Origin: Symbiodinium kawagutii
Taxonomy: Eukaryota; Sar; Dinophyceae; Suessiales; Symbiodiniaceae
Length of the DNA: 64,000 nucleotides
Direction: 5' to 3'
NCBI GenBank assembly: GCA_009767595.1
Contig: VSDK01027264.1
Span: 186,422-250,421 of the forward strand
Shown: in pieces, positions 35,603 to 46,074 of the stretch
Layout of the letters: the number at the start of each line of letters is the position of its first letter
Numbering within the stretch: position 1 is the first letter of the stretch
The notes under the pieces: model-generated
The model's input: the letters and a program-made list of their open reading frames with translations, nothing else
Database searches by the model: none
Told to the model about the DNA's origin: nothing
Program-made: the position numbers and the translations under genes

Positions 35603-36911
35603 CTTTTGCAAGATCTACAAAATTGGTATTTCCACCTGACTGCAAGGTACTGCGCTTGCACTGTTGACAGCTTTGCAGTTATTCAAAGAAGCTTCGATGC
35701 CAAGTTGCTGCTGTAGAGGTCGTAAGTGAGAATCCTCTTCTCCCAAGATGCATAGTGATCCTGGGGCACAAGCGGAGTTCGTTCAGCCTCTCAACGACAA
35801 CAAGCTCTCAACATCTCTCAACTGACTTCGAGCAAGCCTGGCTTGGGCTGAACGGCTCCGGAGGGAAAATATTCGGATGCCTTGGAGACTGCCATGGAAA
35901 ACTCCAACGGAGAACTTGAAAGGCAAAGTGTGAAGAATTGAATCCAATTCGAATTGGAAAACAAAGAAGAATAACTATTAATAAGAACGTGAAGAATTTG
36001 AAAGTCACAGGACATGTGATAAGATGTAAAGTAAGATGTAATAAGAATGTAAGGAATGGAAATGTCAGAAGATTCCATTTTGTTGCCAAGTAACTCATCT
36101 TTGTAGCGGTGGTTGGAAAGTGTCAGCGGCAGCCGAGGCTTGAGACCTCACTAGGCTCTGCCGAAGGATATGCAAAGTGAGATGCAAAGTGGACACAGAC
36201 TTCGAGACATATCGAACACATATCTTATTCTTTATTGTTCACTTATACATCTATATAATCTTCTTATTTCAGAGTCTTATCATTCTTGCTTTGATGAAAT
36301 GTAACACTTAGCAAATGGTTGATGAAGTTGTTGGCCAAATTGAAGTTATTAAGTGGTTAAGATTTCTGAATCATTCACTTTAAAATTCGTTGATGGTGAA
36401 ACTTTACTTAAATTTCTTAAGTGGTGAGCCACGCGTGGTTCAGAATGTTTCGTAAATGTTCACGTCTGATTGATGTTGGTACACCAGCAGTTGATGAGTC
36501 CACCATGATAATAAATTTAACCATTGGCTGTTCATCAGTGGTGTCACGGTTAAATCATGATTGAATATTGCTAACAAGGCTTGAGAAATTGTTCATCGTT
36601 GATACAATCATGCTAAAGTGCTAAAACAAATAAATACTAGGACCAGAATGGACCAGATTTAGCTTAAATGTTGAACATGATAAACCGCAGTTCAATACGT
36701 GGTTGAATATGAAAATGTTAAATAGGTAACCGCATTGGAATGACCGGTATCATCATGTTTCAACAATGGTGAAATGTTAACAGATAGACATGATTCATAC
36801 CGCTTCGGTAAGCAGTTTCCATGATGGCAAACACCTGTAACTGGTCAACCATTAGTGATGGTTCTCTCAAGCCAATGCTTGGTGAGCCCACTGGCTGATG
36901 GTAGAATGGTT
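35603..36911. other. AT-rich, largely empty
   Basis: A possible minus exon at about 35780-35860 (RSAQARLARSQLRDVESLLS) may be upstream sequence of the preceding gene. From 36130 to 36900 the sequence is AT-rich with many GGTTAA/AACCAT motifs and no open frame of note. Confidence 0.3.
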
Positions 36912-37034
36912 AAATGGCTATGGGTCAAAACCCTGTACCCCTAGTTCCCCCATCATTAACCGTTGTTTTCTCGGTTATTGTTGGTGAATATCTCCCATTA
37001 ATTGGTTGATTAAAGCCTTGACCCATAGCCATTT
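36912..37034. mobile_element. Small element with perfect 17-bp terminal inverted repeats (MITE-like)
   Basis: AAATGGCTATGGGTCAA at 36912-36928 is the exact reverse complement of TTGACCCATAGCCATTT at 37018-37034, enclosing 89 bp. Pairing stops at both ends of the arms. No clear target-site duplication flanks it. It could be a non-autonomous DNA transposon or a stable hairpin; no coding capacity. Confidence 0.65.
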
Positions 37035-37229
37035 GCCGCCTGTGAGGGCTCATCATCCCGAATCACGATTCATGATCTGCTCTGTGGCGGAGATCCTTCA
37101 GAGGGGTCGCCTCAAGCCTACGCCCAAGAGGTAGCAGCCGGTGCACGGCAGTCCCTGAACTAAGGAGCACCAGTGTGTTGAAACGGATGGCATCCTTTTT
37201 CAACAGCAGGGATCATCACCAAAATTTCA

Positions 37230-37646
37230 ATGACTTCGATCATAGTTGCTATATCCACATCTAATGAGCCATATAAACCAAGTAATAGATCGGCTATAAG
37301 TAAACGTTACCAATCGCAAACCGCAGAACCAGTTCACCCTTTAGTAATTCGATCAAAGGTTGCTTCATTGATGGATGGTTGCTTCATTGATGATGGTTGG
37401 TCGCAACATTTCATCTCTGGAAATCTCACTGTGGTCGATATCTTCTGTCAAATGTTCAGGTTGGGTCAACAATCGGATGAATGGTTTAAAGAAAGGCACA
37501 TGATCATATCCAGTAATGGATCAAAACTAACCCCAGATTTTGATGTTCATTTTGAACGGCCAAAGCCAAAGTTGTTGGCCTTCGCTGCCATCGATGTTTA
37601 TCGCAGTCAGCTTTTTATTGCTCACGCCAGGAGTGTCAAGTTGTAA
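37230..37646 (+). CDS. Open reading frame of 138 codons, unknown
   Basis: An ATG-to-TAA plus frame in AT-rich sequence: LMDGCFIDDGWSQHFISGNL, then RPKPKLLAFAAIDVYRSQLF. It converges tail to tail with the minus-strand UBL-RCC1-like gene, 13 bp apart. No domain is recognised, and it is the only sizeable plus ORF in this part; it may be a terminal exon or a chance frame. Confidence 0.4.
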   Translation: MTSIIVAISTSNEPYKPSNRSAISKRYQSQTAEPVHPLVIRSKVASLMDGCFIDDGWSQHFISGNLTVVDIFCQMFRLGQQSDEWFKERHMIISSNGSKLTPDFDVHFERPKPKLLAFAAIDVYRSQLFIAHARSVKL

Positions 37647-37659
37647 TTTCTAGAAAGCT

Positions 37660-39150
37660 TTAAGCGCCATTTTGCAGCCATGGTGGAGGCGGAGGTGGAC
37701 CTTTAGGTGGAGGTGGAACTCCCCATCTCACAGGAGCTCCCCGTCTATAGCCTATATCAGCACGAGCTCCCCGTCTATAGCCTATATCAGCACGAGCTCC
37801 CCGTCTCACAGGAAAATTCTGAGCATGCCACCACCGACCAAACGATGTGTCACCACCACGGTCTGGATTGCCCCAGGTCACTAGGCTATCGTCAGCCAGG
37901 ATTGCAGCGAAAGCATACCCTGTGGCATGAATCTGCTGAACATTTCGGAGCTGATACTGAACCTCAGAGCTGTCACCACCAGTGTCATCTTTGCCCCATG
38001 TCACAACACGTCCATCTGCCAGGAGTGCAGCGAAAGCGCTCGCTGTGGCGCAAATCTGCTGGACATTTCTCAGCCGTTTTTGGACTCCAACAGAGTCCCC
38101 GCCCTCCGATGAATCGCCCCAGGTCACAACACTCCCGCCAGCCACAATTGCAGCAAACGCAGTCCCTGTGGCATGAATCTGCTGCACATGTTTCAAGCGA
38201 TCCTGGACTCCAGAGCTGTCACCACCTTGATCTCGACTGCCCCATGTCACAACATCTCCGTCAGCCCGGATTGCGGCAAAGGCATGCCATGTGGCACATA
38301 TCTGCCGAACAGTTCTCAAACGATCCTGGACGGCAGAGCTATCACCACCCGTGTCCTGATTGCCCCAGGTCACAACACATCCGTCTGCCAGGAGTGCAGC
38401 GAAAGCGCTGCTTGTGGCACAAATGTGCTGAACATTGCTCAATCGATGTTGGACCCCAGAGCTATCGGCACCGTTGTCCTGATTGCCCCAGGTCACAACA
38501 CCTCCATCTGCCAAGATTGCAGCAAAAGCATGCCATGTGGCATATATCTGTTGAACATTCCTCAACCGATCCTGGACAGCAGAGCTATCACCACCGTTGT
38601 CCTGATCGCCCCAGGTCACAACACGTCTGTCCGCCAAGATTGCAGCAAATGCATCCGGGGTGCCATACACCTGCTGCACATTCCTCAGCGGTTCCTGAAG
38701 TCCGGAGCTATCACCACCCTCGCTTCGACTGCCCCAGGTCACCACACGCCCATCAGCCAGGATTGCAGCAAAGGCACTCCATGTGGCACAAATCTGCTGC
38801 ACATGTTTCAATTTCTCCTGGACTTTGCTGACATCACCACCATAAGCTGGATCCCCCCAAGCTTTAATCGGCTCACTTCCTCCCCACAGTGCGAAGGCTC
38901 TACTCGTTGAAACTATCTTCGACTGCTGTACGACGGTGGTGATGGTGTCTCCGTCTTGGAGCCCAGCATGTTCCAAAGATTCGGTCCGATTGTCCAAGAA
39001 GCGTCCATCAGGCGCAGCAAGCTTCAGAAAAGTTTGACCCAAAGACGTTTGCAATGCCCTTTTCAAGTCTCCTACAGTGCCATTCTTTGGGACTGAGACG
39101 ATTTCACAACGTCCACTCGGCAAGGATGCGTGAAGCTCTAAGATTACCAT
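37660..39150 (-). CDS. Ubiquitin-like domain + nine RCC1-like repeats, intact
   Basis: An intronless frame. I take the start at 39150 (MVILELHASLPSGR), which aligns with the paralogue; an upstream in-frame ATG at 39231 adds 27 residues. Residues 1-75 form a ubiquitin-like domain (LELHASLPSGR.., ending LQDGDTITTVVQQ). Then nine units of about 41 residues follow, each with (V)VTWG..., GGDSS.VQ..LRNVQQI.AT..AFAAILADG. The pattern resembles RCC1-type beta-propeller repeats, often annotated as HERC-like in dinoflagellates, but no HECT domain is present. The tail changes character: two copies of the decapeptide GARADIGYRR from a 30-bp DNA repeat (37734-37793), then a proline-rich end (PPPPKGPPPPPPW). 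Likely a cytosolic scaffold; function unknown. Confidence 0.88.
   Translation of the reverse strand: MVILELHASLPSGRCEIVSVPKNGTVGDLKRALQTSLGQTFLKLAAPDGRFLDNRTESLEHAGLQDGDTITTVVQQSKIVSTSRAFALWGGSEPIKAWGDPAYGGDVSKVQEKLKHVQQICATWSAFAAILADGRVVTWGSRSEGGDSSGLQEPLRNVQQVYGTPDAFAAILADRRVVTWGDQDNGGDSSAVQDRLRNVQQIYATWHAFAAILADGGVVTWGNQDNGADSSGVQHRLSNVQHICATSSAFAALLADGCVVTWGNQDTGGDSSAVQDRLRTVRQICATWHAFAAIRADGDVVTWGSRDQGGDSSGVQDRLKHVQQIHATGTAFAAIVAGGSVVTWGDSSEGGDSVGVQKRLRNVQQICATASAFAALLADGRVVTWGKDDTGGDSSEVQYQLRNVQQIHATGYAFAAILADDSLVTWGNPDRGGDTSFGRWWHAQNFPVRRGARADIGYRRGARADIGYRRGAPVRWGVPPPPKGPPPPPPWLQNGA
37734..37800. repeat. 30-bp tandem repeat within the coding tail
   Basis: Two full copies and a partial third of a 30-bp unit starting GAGCTCCCCGTCTATAG. 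Being a multiple of three, it adds or removes exactly ten residues (GARADIGYRR) of the UBL-RCC1-like protein without breaking the frame. Confidence 0.92.
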
Positions 39151-39239
39151 GGCACAATGGAGTGAAGGAGCCCCAGGCTCAATTGATTTTGGCTGGCTTA
39201 CCATTCCACAAATGGAGGCATTGACATGCACCTAATACA

Positions 39240-40201
39240 TCATAGATTTGTATGTGTATATTCAGACACAATCATCATATAGGTCACATTTCGCACACAT
39301 TGCTGCAGCTTGCCATTTCCAGTTCATTCAGTGATGCTTCCACTGAGCTATGCTCTGTCTGATCCACAAACATGCTTCAACAAACACAAGATGTCCACAC
39401 CATAGAAAAATACATGGAATCCTTAACTAATGTTCTCCCCTAAATCTGTGGATCTGTTGAAAGTATCATCCTCTGCGACTGGTCATTACCAGTGTCAAAT
39501 ATATCTCCTGTCGTGTCCTTGGACGGGTAACTTCATCCTCCTATCCTGCTTCTATCCGCCAGAAAATTGTGCAGCTGGTTTCTACCCATGGCATGGCAAA
39601 TAAATCCTGCCCTCTGACAGGGAAGTTTCCCTTCAGCTTGAATCAAGTTAGTCATGGTTAGTCGTGTTGGTTTCCATGTCCTTGTTGGACTACCATGGGC
39701 TGCATACGTCGTTGATGCGGGATTGCAATCAACTAAAGTCACTGCAACTGCGGGATAAAAACCGAGAAACATCGCAGGTTACGGTTTGCAGTTCCTTCCA
39801 CCAAAAGTAGTCCTTCCCTGTCCTTCCCGTTCATGGTTCTGAGTTGATAGCTGCTACACGTATCTTCTTCTCATTAAGTTGATATGCTCTTCTGTGCAAA
39901 ATGTTGAAAGGAAACAGCACTCATCTTGAAGCACTTTGATACAGCTGCAATGTGTACAACAGCACTGACAAAATCAGGCTTTGACAAATCGGCAAAGCTA
40001 TTCTGCCAATTTGCGCAATCTCCGTCTGCCAAGCATGGAGGGTGGAGGCGGAGGTGGCAATGAAGGACACCAAGCATATCTTTCCTGAGCTGTTTCCAAT
40101 TGGAACAGTGGGAGTTTTTCCTCCTGTTTTCAAACATGTTTGAACGTTGCAACTGAAACTGCGGCAAGACGCTGCATCTGGAATGAAGTACATGCTTCCA
40201 C
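39240..40201. other. 5' flank of the UBL-RCC1-like gene and 3' part of the next gene
   Basis: 39240-39530 is AT-rich. The minus frame at 39533-39772 is open but featureless. 39874-40200 is open on minus in two frames and probably holds the last exon(s) of the gene at 40202-43018 (candidates read AASCRSFSCNVQTCLKTGG or QRSNMFENRRKNSHCSNWKQ). Confidence 0.35.
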
Positions 40202-43018
40202 CAGTCTCCAGGCTCCACTCTGGATAAGGGTTGTCCCAGAGATTGGGCATCTTCTTCTCCTCATCTAAACGACTGGTGAGCTTGAAAGAATCCGCATTGA
40301 GCTTGCTATAACGTCAACTTCTTCTGGATGATCTATTCAATTGCAGCAGCAACACCTGCGCATCCTACCCAAATAACCTTGTTGTTTCAAAAGAATTCCC
40401 ACAGAAACGGTCAGGACCTTGGTGTAAACTGCATGGCTCCCAGCATCTTCCCCTTTGCAGGGCTATCGATTGAGTAAAGCGGCCGAGTGGATGGCTTGCT
40501 TTGGATCCAACGTAGCAGCTGGATCCTTCTGAGCGATTCCCTGGCAGCAAAAAAACAGCAAAGAAAATGCAACAATAAAGATGTTTTGGAGGAAAATCCT
40601 TGATTATCTATCCAATCAAGATTCCCTACCCATCCCTATCCAAGAATAGTGGCTAGGTCGTCCTGGAGGTATACGTATGACCTTGACCTGCTGATATAGA
40701 TAAATACTGACATAGACTGATAGACTGGAGGATAAGAAGACAAACAAACAAACAAACAAACAAACAAACGAACAAACAAACGAACGAACGAACGAACGAA
40801 CAAACAAACAAAGAAAGAAAGAAAGAAAGAAAGAAACAAACAAAGAAACAAACAAAGAAAGAAATGGATAGAGATAGGTACGAGTAGAGGATATGGATGT
40901 GGATATCCTCAGGTCTGCCTTCGGGGCATCGTCCAACTTGCCAGCTTTCTTCAACTCGACCTTCAGAGTCTCCATTTCATCCGAAAAGTCCAACCTGAAG
41001 GACGAAAGGAAACCACAAAAGCAAATTCAAAATTCAAATTTTAACCAAACGATTTAAAATCCGAATTCAAAAGTCCTCAATGGCATTCCCTTTCAATCTC
41101 TCTTATTTCTGGTGCTTTATAGTGCTTGTAGAATCAGGATGAACGAAATCCAATGCTGCACTTCAAAGCTCGTCTTGGACATCGACGCTGTACTTTCCTC
41201 CGACTCCGAACCCTCCTCTCTGGGGGTGTCATCGGCGGGTGCAGGCTCGTCGTCGTCTTGTAGAATCTGACAGGTTCACCGTGGATAGCGCACCCAACCA
41301 GTAGAGAGGTGGCATCTCAGTGTAGTGCATCTATGAATGTGTACCGTGGACCCTGAAATAATGGCTGATTCTACGGAAACAACATGGGTTCATAATCCAA
41401 AATACTCGTATAGAAAAAAAAATGAATTGTCCAATGTGGGCGCATCCATGAATTCGGCATCCCAAATCTGCTGGACCCATGAAATAATGATCACTTTCCG
41501 ATTTGGCAGTACCTTGACCTTCAAAAGGTTTAACAATAAGGTTCAGTTTAGATCAAATGCTCAATCCTATTTGAGCAGTAGATGCTGATGTCAGCTCTGG
41601 TCTGCTAGGGTACTTATTTGAAAAGATTCTCAAGTCGATGCTATCAAGATGCCAGGCTTACTAGTGGATTGGTGACAATATGATGACAATATGATGACAA
41701 TACCCTGGCCATGGTTACTAATGAATCTTACCTTATTGTTGATGGCTGATGTTTGGCAATTGTTAGTGGCACCTCAGGGACGGTTGGGTAGATGAAGACA
41801 TCTTCTTTCTCTTCGTCGCCTCAGTCGCTGAAAACCTGACAGTAACATCAAGCCACATCATAAGCCGCATCATAAGCCATGGTGCGGTGTGGAACGACCA
41901 CGACAAAATCGATATCAATCTTCATCTGTCCGTCGAAAGCGGTCAAGGGCCCGTAGTCTTCCTGAAGCCCACACGACGACACCAAGAAGACTTCGATGGC
42001 GTCACAAATCAAAAACCTGGCGCAATGCTTCATCCCAGCCTCACCACCAGACTCATCCTCCTCGGAATCGGTACTTCCCTCCTCAGTCGAAGGAAACAAC
42101 GTGCTGCAGTTGTCTTACATCTTCCAACATCTTCCTATGAACATAAACAGTTCAACAATGAACGCAAACAGCGAAAAAAGAGAGACAGCTGAGAAAAATC
42201 AGTATGAATGTTGGAGGAAATATACTCACTTAAACATAGATCTTAGAAGAAATGAGTATATTTAAACATTTAGATGTTGTGTTGGGGAAAAAAGTGCTTT
42301 CGTGGCCGAGTCACCGAGCGCTTCTCAGCTTCCATGACTCCCATGAGCTTCCGAAAGGCCTGCCGAGCTGCACCTTCTGCGCGGTCCATCTCTTCGACCT
42401 CTGCGCCGATGTCAAAACATTGAAGGTCTGGGAAAAAAGGACAGGTTTAGAAAAGTTTGAAGGTTGAGGAAAGTTTTAAGGTTTAGGGTTTTGGAGTGTC
42501 TTTAAGATGGCAAAAAGGGAAGACGAGTTTCAAAAGACCAAGGACCAGGACTCGACTTCGCAAGATGCGAAATGGGTCGCGATTTAGCATGCAATGTCCA
42601 GACGGCCTCGGCTGCCTTCCGATCAGCTTCATCTTTTTTGTACTTTGCCCTGGCGAGAGAAAAGAGCCAGAGAGGCACAACGTGCGCATGTGTATTTATA
42701 TAATATATATATATATATATGTATATTTATATATTTAATTACTTATATATATAACTAAATATATAGTTATATATATAATTATATATATAGTTAAATATAT
42801 ATATATAATTAAATAAATTTATTTATTTATTTATTTATGTTTATTGATTTATTTATTTATCTATTCATTGATTTATTTCGAGAGAGAGAGAGAGATCAAG
42901 ACATGAAGAGCTCGCCTCATCAGTAGCTGGAAGTACTGCTCGGATCGTTTCATCCGCTTGCCATCTTCATCCAAGCCTTTGGCCAGGCCTTTGAAGGCCC
43001 TGCGTCCTTGGGCGAATG
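40202..43018 (-). CDS. Nine-exon gene for an acidic, partly coiled-coil protein; function unknown
   Basis: Exons, high to low: 42916-43018 (AQGRRAFKGLAKGLDEDGKR), 42546-42649 (AKYKKDEADRKAAEAVWTLH), 42298-42427 (DIGAEVEEMDRAEGAARQAF), 41886-42103 (EEGSTDSEEDESGGEAGMKH, then QMKIDIDFVVVVPH), 41773-41819 (GDEEKEDVFIYPTVPE), 41160-41266 (ILQDDDEPAPADDTPREEGS), 40908-40994 (LDFSDEMETLKVELKKAGKL), 40418-40540 (ESLRRIQLLRWIQSKPSTRP) and 40202-40272 (RLDEEKKMPNLWDNPYPEWS). They sum to 990 bp, and codon phase is preserved at all eight junctions, which is strong internal support. Donors are GT, GC and GA; several acceptors have good pyrimidine tracts. The first and last exons are missing from the model. 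I recognise no family; the acidic segments and short helices suggest a scaffold or regulatory protein. Confidence 0.75.
40739..40862. repeat. (CAAA)n/(CGAA)n/(GAAA)n tetranucleotide array
   Basis: About 30 tetranucleotides in blocks CAAA, CGAA and GAAA, within the intron between exons 40908-40994 and 40418-40540. The antisense reading (Phe/Leu/Val/Cys repeats) is not coding. Confidence 0.95.
42698..42894. repeat. AT-rich microsatellite cluster, (TA)n, (TTTA)n and (GA)n
   Basis: (TA)n and TATATAATTA runs, then ATTTATTT repeats, then (GA)n at 42879-42894, all inside the 266-bp intron between exons 42916-43018 and 42546-42649. Confidence 0.95.
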
Positions 43019-43024
43019 CTCAAG

Positions 43025-43640
43025 GTCGGAATGATAGATATGTCTTAGACATGTTTTAGAGATGTTTCAGACATGTCTTGGAGATGCTTCCGATGTGTCT
43101 GTCTTTTCATATGTTTTCAGTGCTACCGAGGTTCCGGTCGAATCCGCAAGGCCTGTGGACAAAAGATCGTGGAACAAGGCTCCCATGAAATCTGTAGCTC
43201 TAGGGCCCTTTATCCACCCGTGTCCGTGTTCCAAAAGGAGAATCTGTGTGTTGCCAAATCCATGGCTGCAAAGAAACCCCCCATTTTTGTTGGAACAAAA
43301 CTTGAAAAGTCACTGTGAGAGCCACTGAGATGGTCCTGATTGTTTTGCTTCGGTCGAGTGAGCAGCGATTGCATATTGAAACCCGTTTGTAAGCCTTTCG
43401 AATCATGCTGATTGGCTGACAAATGTTGATAAACATTTCCAACATGACGATGATGCTGGTGGTGGTGGTCCTCCATGGACTATGGTTCCCCCCAGTGATC
43501 ACAAGAAAAGTCCGCCACACATCAACGAAGCCATGTCCACAGTGCCGAGCCACTGGTGGGGGATTGACTTGGCGATGCCAGCGATGTGGTACTTTGGCTC
43601 ACACGGCCTGGCAACCATCAAGCTGACCGCAGCTGACGCC
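43025..43640. other. Probable further exons upstream of the nine-exon gene
   Basis: On minus, a stretch after TTTCTTTGCAG near 43267 reads MDLATHRFSFWNTDTG and ends at a GT donor. Near 43150 an ACAG|G island follows (LADSTGTS or PCGFDRNL, depending on frame). At about 43500-43625 the minus strand reads CEPKYHIAGIAKSIPHQWLG, while the plus strand reads a CxxC-x-CxxC stretch (CPQCRATGGG..CQRCGTLA). Phases could not all be reconciled, so these are not joined to the model. Confidence 0.35.
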
Positions 43641-43899
43641 TGTGAAAGGAATTCCACATGTTGGGGAAATTTTGCTTTATAACGAAATTGCTGGGGGATT
43701 TCCTTTTTTCCAAAGAATTGTCCAAAGAAATTTGCTGTACTTTAACGAAACAGAATGTCCAAAGAAAAAATGCCCTTCCCAACAAAGCTGGCTTCTTTCA
43801 TGTTCTTTCTGTGTGTCTAATCCAATAAAGCCAGCATCGCGCGCCAGTTTGTCCTTTATGGAGGGCAGCCTGGATACGCGCAGTCAAAATGAAACTTGA

Positions 43900-44357
43900 A
43901 ACCAGAGGGATTCGTCCCTGAATGTCCCTCAACACCAAAGGAGTGGTGCATCGCTTTCACCACAGACTCTTCTTGCCGAGGCACTTCCCCTCTGAGAGTT
44001 TGAAGCTGGCCCAGCCGCTCTTGGCCACAACGGAATCCCTTGGCCACGCATCTTTCGTGTGCCAATTTCAATGTAAAATTTGAATCCCTCTAAAGTCCCT
44101 CTAAAGTCTACACTCAAATGTCCAGTCCCTCTAAAGTCTACATTCAAATGGAGCCCCAAATGTTCTTCTCCCTGCCATTGAAGTCCCTCTGCAAGATGTC
44201 TGGGACCGCAGCATGAGCTTCTCGGAGTCCCAAACCTTCGACTGAAGCTTCACGGGATCCGGGTCTTCGAGTTTCAGCGACCTCACAGTGACACCGTACA
44301 GAAAACCCGTGGCCCTGGGCTCAGATCCACACCGAATCATGGGCTCCGAAGCATATC
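43900..44357 (-). CDS. Two in-phase exons, unknown; possibly the 5' part of the nine-exon gene
   Basis: Exon 44207-44357 (49 codons plus two bases each side; AG|G acceptor, GT donor) contains ATGFLYGVTVRSLKLEDPDP. The exon starting at 44051 contains RCGQERLGQLQTLRGEVPRQ and joins it in phase (CG|A = Arg). Its lower end is unresolved (about 43900-43990). Same strand and style as the gene below, separated by candidate exons, so one long gene is plausible. Confidence 0.5.
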
Positions 44358-44392
44358 CTCAGGCGAAAGAGAGAAGCAAATCCTCAATTCAT

Positions 44393-44760
44393 CTAACAAA
44401 ATCGAAGGAAATTAGTAGCAGACATCTTACAATCTCTAAAACATGTTGAAAAAAGAAAGTTCAAGAAAGAGGAAGGCAATGTCAAAAGCACAGGAATCGC
44501 CAAATCAAAATTGTCATGAGCTCTGAGTCGCTCCAGCTCTTGGGCAAGCAGTTTCAAAAACAAATCTGGATTGCTTCTAACTGCTTCATGATTTGAGAGA
44601 TGTTCCTTAATCACTGCAGCAAAAAGCTTAGTTGCGATGCTGAGCTGATGTAATGCTTGATGTTGAGCCAGCATCGATGCTTAGTATCTTGGCAACTGCT
44701 GCGCTCGAGGTTCTTAGTTTGAAGAGCGATTTCTCGACCAATTTCTCCCCATCAATGCCA
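44393..44760 (-). CDS. Helical exons, unknown protein
   Basis: Minus frame 44393-44674 reads LHQLSIATKLFAAVIKEHLS, then LFLKLLAQELERLRAHDNFD, clearly protein-like. An overlapping region in another frame (about 44640-44750, after CATCAG|G) reads DGIDGEKLVEKSLFKLRTSS. The likely structure is two exons whose junction lies near 44640-44670. No family recognised. Could continue into the exons at 43900-44357. Confidence 0.5.
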
Positions 44761-45010
44761 TCCTGATGGCCAAGAGATACCAAGAGATACCAAGAGGTGC
44801 CATGAGCACAAGTCTTCTTGGAATGCCAGAAATGCCAAATGACAGTCCAGGGAAACTCATGAATATCGAATCAAAATCTGCAAACTCAAGAAAATCTCTC
44901 AAAAAAAAAAACTTTGAAAAATTACTCTACTCTCTTTTAATACTAAAAACTAAAGATTGTCTTAAGTTTATAAAAAGATTGTCCTTCAAACTAACAAATC
45001 TGCAAACCAG

Positions 45011-45298
45011 GGGCGAAGTCGATGGGCGGCCGCTCCTGGCGCGTTTCACATCACATCACTCTTTGCATCTCGCAAAATGTTACTTCATAGATTACTTACT
45101 GCAAAATGTGAGGCTCTCCCCCTTAGTCAATCTGACCTGTGGATTCTCTGGTTTAAAAAGTTTGAAGGAATCTCCGGACAGCTACACGTTACAGCCACAG
45201 ATCTCTTCAACTGGATGTTGTTTCACACATCTAAGCCATCAATCCCATATCAGCGCCAACAAGCATTTCATCGTTTCTTCATTGTGTTGATGCCTTAA
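45011..45298 (+). CDS. Terminal exon of 95 codons, unknown protein
   Basis: After AACCAG|G on the plus strand: 96 codons in phase zero to TAA, including SQSDLWILWFKKFEGISGQL and HVTATDLFNWMLFHTSKPSI. An internal ATG is at 45077. Upstream sequence is AT-rich intron. No family recognised. Confidence 0.5.
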   Translation, partial: GRSRWAAAPGAFHITSLFASRKMLLHRLLTAKCEALPLSQSDLWILWFKKFEGISGQLHVTATDLFNWMLFHTSKPSIPYQRQQAFHRFFIVLMP

Positions 45299-45415
45299 GT
45301 TGCACATAGAGATTAGACTTTAATTAAGTGATTTTGTTCAGTGATCTTTGATTTTTCTTGACTCATGACTTTTGAAAACTTGTATCTGTTTATCTTGTTT
45401 GATTTGTCACTTTAG

Positions 45416-46074
45416 AACATCCCAAAGTCGTCCGGCTCAGACTTGCTGCCCTTTCCGACGGCTTTGGGCGCCATGGGAACGGCAAGGGAAGTCCCAGATC
45501 TGTGGTGAGTGCATCAAAGTGCATCGTTTGGTGGTGCAATTCCCTGTGCTGCGCTGTCGTTGCCAGTTCAAGGGCAATGACTGAGAACTTAAGACATTTG
45601 CAACAACTTCAAACTAAGAACAGATGACAATTACCTGATAAATAGCAATCACATGCAAAAACTTTTTGTAGCCTGATAGCCTATAATGATCTATCATGAC
45701 TTGTGAAACCAGAAATATTAAGTGGGGTGAGAAGTCCCTGCCACCATGAACAGTTGGAAGAACTCACGGTTGCTCAGCTGTCATGTGGCCATGTTGCCAT
45801 GCCATGTTGTCATGCCATTGGTTCCCTTGGTGTCTTTGGAGGTCCGCAGCCATTGGGAAACTGCTTGTGCCGTGCCATGTCAGACTACGCATCTGTGCCG
45901 AAGGGCGGCGCAAATCCAAGTTGGAGCAGTGATACTCCATCCATCGAGAGCGTCACTTGGATCTCCAAAGTTTCCAGCTCTCAGTGGGCTGCCTGTGTCT
46001 CGCTGGGCTGCATCGCGCCTGAGGGGTCAGCCATGCATAGCGATGCTGAATATGTTCGTCTTGGTGAACATTAG
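45416..46074 (+). CDS. Split plus-strand gene, two exons seen, unknown function
   Basis: Exon 45416-45504 follows a pyrimidine-rich CACTTTAG acceptor, ends at a consensus GTGAGT donor and reads SGSDLLPFPTALGAMGTARE. The terminal exon (from about 45780 to TAA at 46074) reads VFGGPQPLGNCLCRAMSDYA, then SSDTPSIESVTWISKVSSSQ. Phase between them is not resolved, so a further exon may exist. No family recognised. One of the few convincing plus-strand genes here. Confidence 0.5.

Noticed and set aside
37707..38910. Plus-strand frames of 374 and 245 codons antisense to the intact UBL-RCC1-like gene
   Set aside because: Same cause; His/Ser/Pro-rich periodic products mirror the repeat unit.
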